Shown piece by piece: positions 62,433 through 64,000 of a stretch of 64,000 bases of DNA. Source of the DNA: Flagellimonas taeanensis (lineage in GTDB: Bacteria > Bacteroidota > Bacteroidia > Flavobacteriales > Flavobacteriaceae). The DNA lies in NCBI RefSeq assembly GCF_003584105.1, contig NZ_QXFO01000011.1:186001-250000 (forward strand), read 5' to 3'. Made by a program: the position numbers and the translations under genes. The notes beneath the pieces were generated by a model. It saw only the letters and a list, made by a program, of their open reading frames with translations, made no database searches and had not been told where the DNA came from. Position 1 is the first letter of the stretch. Each line of letters begins with the position of its first letter.

Positions 62433-62765
62433 GCCTCATCAGTTAGGTCCTTCCAGAAGTGTTGTTCTCCGATTCCGTTAAGCGCCCATATCCAAGTAGA
62501 TGGATTAAAGAAGAAAGATATGACTGACTTATAGTTGCAGCTTTTCCTTTTTTCACGTTTACTGTTATTAATATAAAACTATAGTTCCATTTATTCCCTT
62601 TGTGTATTTTGAAGTAGTTTATTTGGGGAATATGAGGTATTGAACTTGCTTCCATATGATAGCAAGCAAAGACAAGAAAATGTACACTGGGTTTATTTGT
62701 GTATTTTTAAAAGGTTGACGAATTGACCTAATTTTCTTTCTCAAGAAACAATTAAATTATTTATA
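62433..62765. other. Intergenic region, no gene seen
   Basis: About 330 bp. A 70-codon frame on the minus strand (62443-62655) shows no signal peptide, motif or family features and is not accepted as a gene. The latter half is AT-rich and likely holds the promoter of the gene at 62766. No terminator was found for pssA. Confidence 0.5.
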
Positions 62766-64000
62766 ATGCTAAAACACAAGCCTTTATTATGTGTATTCTC
62801 GTTATTTCTTGTCATTAATATTCTTAAAGCCCAGAACCAAATAACAGAGAAATACCGCAAATATTTTGAAGAATCTAGAGAAATGGTATACCTACATGTA
62901 AGTAAGGATATATTTCTTCCAGAGGAAGAAATTTGGTTTAAAGGTTATTTGTATGACCAAAAAAAAGCAGAACCATCAAAAATTTCAAGAACAATCAATG
63001 TGGGGATATATGATAGTTTGGGTGTCTTAAAAAAAGAACAGCTTTATTATTTGAATGAGGGCTATTTTAAAGGGAGTGTAAAAGTGGATTCAACTTTTGC
63101 CCATGGGCGTTATTTTTTAAAAGCAAAAACGAACTGGATGAGAAATTTTAATGACAGAAATTCCTTTATAAAAGAATTTTTGGTTGTTAAATCTGACATA
63201 AAGGTTAGGGAGAAGCCCCTAAATCTGGAAAATTTAGATTTTCAGTTTTTACCAGAGGGAGGGAACCTGGTATCTGGTATAAAGAATATTGTAGGAGTTA
63301 AAGCCCTTGATCATTTGAACAAGCCCTTACAATTGAAAAATATTGAGATTGTTGACGAGCATGGGAAACAACTTGTATTGATGGAAACCAACGACCTTGG
63401 TCTAGGTAAATTTGAAATAAATCCTGATACCGATACTGGTTACTTTGCCAAAGTGACAACATCATCTGGACAGGAAGTAAGTATTAAAATGCCAAAAGCT
63501 TATCCCAAAGGAATCAACCTAAACATATACGATAATCCATACAAAGAAGAAGTTTTGGTGCAGGTTGAAGCCAATGATTTAGCACTGGAGAATGGGGATA
63601 TTAAAACAAATTTGGTTCTGCACAAAGATGGTGAAGTCATATCTGAACCAGTCTTGTTATCAAAAAAATCCAAAATCTATACTATTTATTTTGATAAGAC
63701 TAAATTGATGGCAGGCGTAAATATCCTAACCTTATTTGACGAAAAAAACAATCCTATAGAAGAGAGACAATTTTTTGTTTGGAAAGGGATGGGAGAAAAT
63801 AGAATTGAAGCCTATGTGGCTCACTCCATACAACCGAATGACTCTTTAGAAATAGTGTTAAATTCAAAAGTTGCCCAGCCTATGGGGCTTAGTGTCTCTG
63901 TTTTACCAAAGAATACAATGGCATATCATGGGAGTAATAATATATACGAACAATTTTATCTCAGACCGTATGTAAAAGGTGTTATCGAAAATGTTGACTA
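62766..64000 (+). CDS. Large exported MG2/TonB-receptor-like protein, 3' end outside window
   Basis: An open frame runs from ATG 62766 to the end of the window (more than 410 codons, no stop). A signal peptide (LLCVFSLFLVINILKAQ) precedes REMVYLHVSKDIFLPEEEIWFKGYLYD, the start of a family of long Bacteroidota surface proteins with an MG2-like domain (VYLHTDRxxYxPGExIWFKAY). Later segments, EFLVVKSDIKVREKPL and FQFLPEGGNLVSGIKNIVGVKALD, also fit. The function is unknown; relatives often act beside SusC/TonB systems. The gene is clearly more AT-rich than those around it. Confidence 0.75.
   Translation, partial: MLKHKPLLCVFSLFLVINILKAQNQITEKYRKYFEESREMVYLHVSKDIFLPEEEIWFKGYLYDQKKAEPSKISRTINVGIYDSLGVLKKEQLYYLNEGYFKGSVKVDSTFAHGRYFLKAKTNWMRNFNDRNSFIKEFLVVKSDIKVREKPLNLENLDFQFLPEGGNLVSGIKNIVGVKALDHLNKPLQLKNIEIVDEHGKQLVLMETNDLGLGKFEINPDTDTGYFAKVTTSSGQEVSIKMPKAYPKGINLNIYDNPYKEEVLVQVEANDLALENGDIKTNLVLHKDGEVISEPVLLSKKSKIYTIYFDKTKLMAGVNILTLFDEKNNPIEERQFFVWKGMGENRIEAYVAHSIQPNDSLEIVLNSKVAQPMGLSVSVLPKNTMAYHGSNNIYEQFYLRPYVKGVIENVD

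Noticed and set aside
62443-62655. 70-codon minus-strand frame in the gap before the long AT-rich gene
   Set aside because: No signal, motif or neighbour logic; weak start context; could be a decayed remnant but cannot be supported.

Overview
The window reads as chromosomal DNA of a marine-type Bacteroidota, most likely a Flavobacteriaceae member (Muricauda/Flagellimonas-like by overall gene style, an inference). Support: several families typical of that group (DUF5606, DUF4105, HGVHSPF-type methyltransferase relatives, a SecA of about 1120 residues without a zinc-binding tail), promoters of the form TTG-N20-TAnnTTTG, weak or absent Shine-Dalgarno sequences with frequent TTG starts, and dispersed intergenic repeats of the Bacteroidota kind. 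No tRNA, rRNA, CRISPR array, prophage or complete insertion sequence was seen; most of the window is housekeeping.

Layout. 1-7.3 kb: end of a DUF1573 gene, yajC, a Tat-exported Gfo/Idh/MocA oxidoreductase, a DUF1801-type protein, pepT, a small secreted protein, pyrD, a LysE-type exporter and HMG-CoA lyase. 7.3-10.1 kb: the most interesting block, an outer-membrane porin, a periplasmic protein with a covalent-flavin attachment motif, a four-helix membrane protein, and a convergent small gene; a nearly identical 19-bp dyad sits at the promoter of both transcription units. 10.1-18.4 kb: guaB, a thioredoxin-like protein, lysA, a LON-domain protein, sucC, small secreted proteins, a TerB-like protein, an Hsp20 and a lipoprotein. 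18.4-28.3 kb: uvrB, an ABC exporter, a protein with a probable kinase-like core, a nucleoid-associated protein, a pRiA4b ORF-3-like protein, heme A synthase, a CCA-adding enzyme family protein and threonylcarbamoyl-AMP synthase, with two 7-bp tandem repeats between genes. 28.3-33.6 kb: surface-glycan genes, with UDP-galactopyranose mutase next to a probable galactofuranosyltransferase. 33.6-39.1 kb: dapD, yqgF, def, DUF5606, and a three-gene set of secreted hydrolases (GH20, SGNH, alpha/beta). 39.3-47.1 kb: mazG, a MATE exporter, a lipid-linked sugar module (PAP2, GT39, UPF0104-type membrane protein, polyprenyl-phosphate glycosyltransferase) and meaB. 47.3-50.4 kb: an OsmC/Ohr protein and a sigma factor/anti-sigma-like/coiled-coil exported protein operon. 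50.5-64 kb: msrA, two small membrane or secreted proteins, a sensor histidine kinase, secA, DUF2795, cobalamin adenosyltransferase, a 53-residue membrane protein, a degenerate methyltransferase, an ABC-F ATPase, DUF4105, pssA, and the start of a long AT-rich gene encoding an exported MG2-type protein that runs off the end.

Working together. DapD and LysA belong to the same diaminopimelate/lysine pathway; MeaB and the adenosyltransferase point to a B12-dependent methylmalonyl-CoA mutase elsewhere in the genome; YajC and SecA serve the Sec system. The porin/flavoprotein block is best explained as a regulated extracytoplasmic redox or uptake system, possibly metal-responsive; this is inferred from domain content plus the shared operator, not proven.
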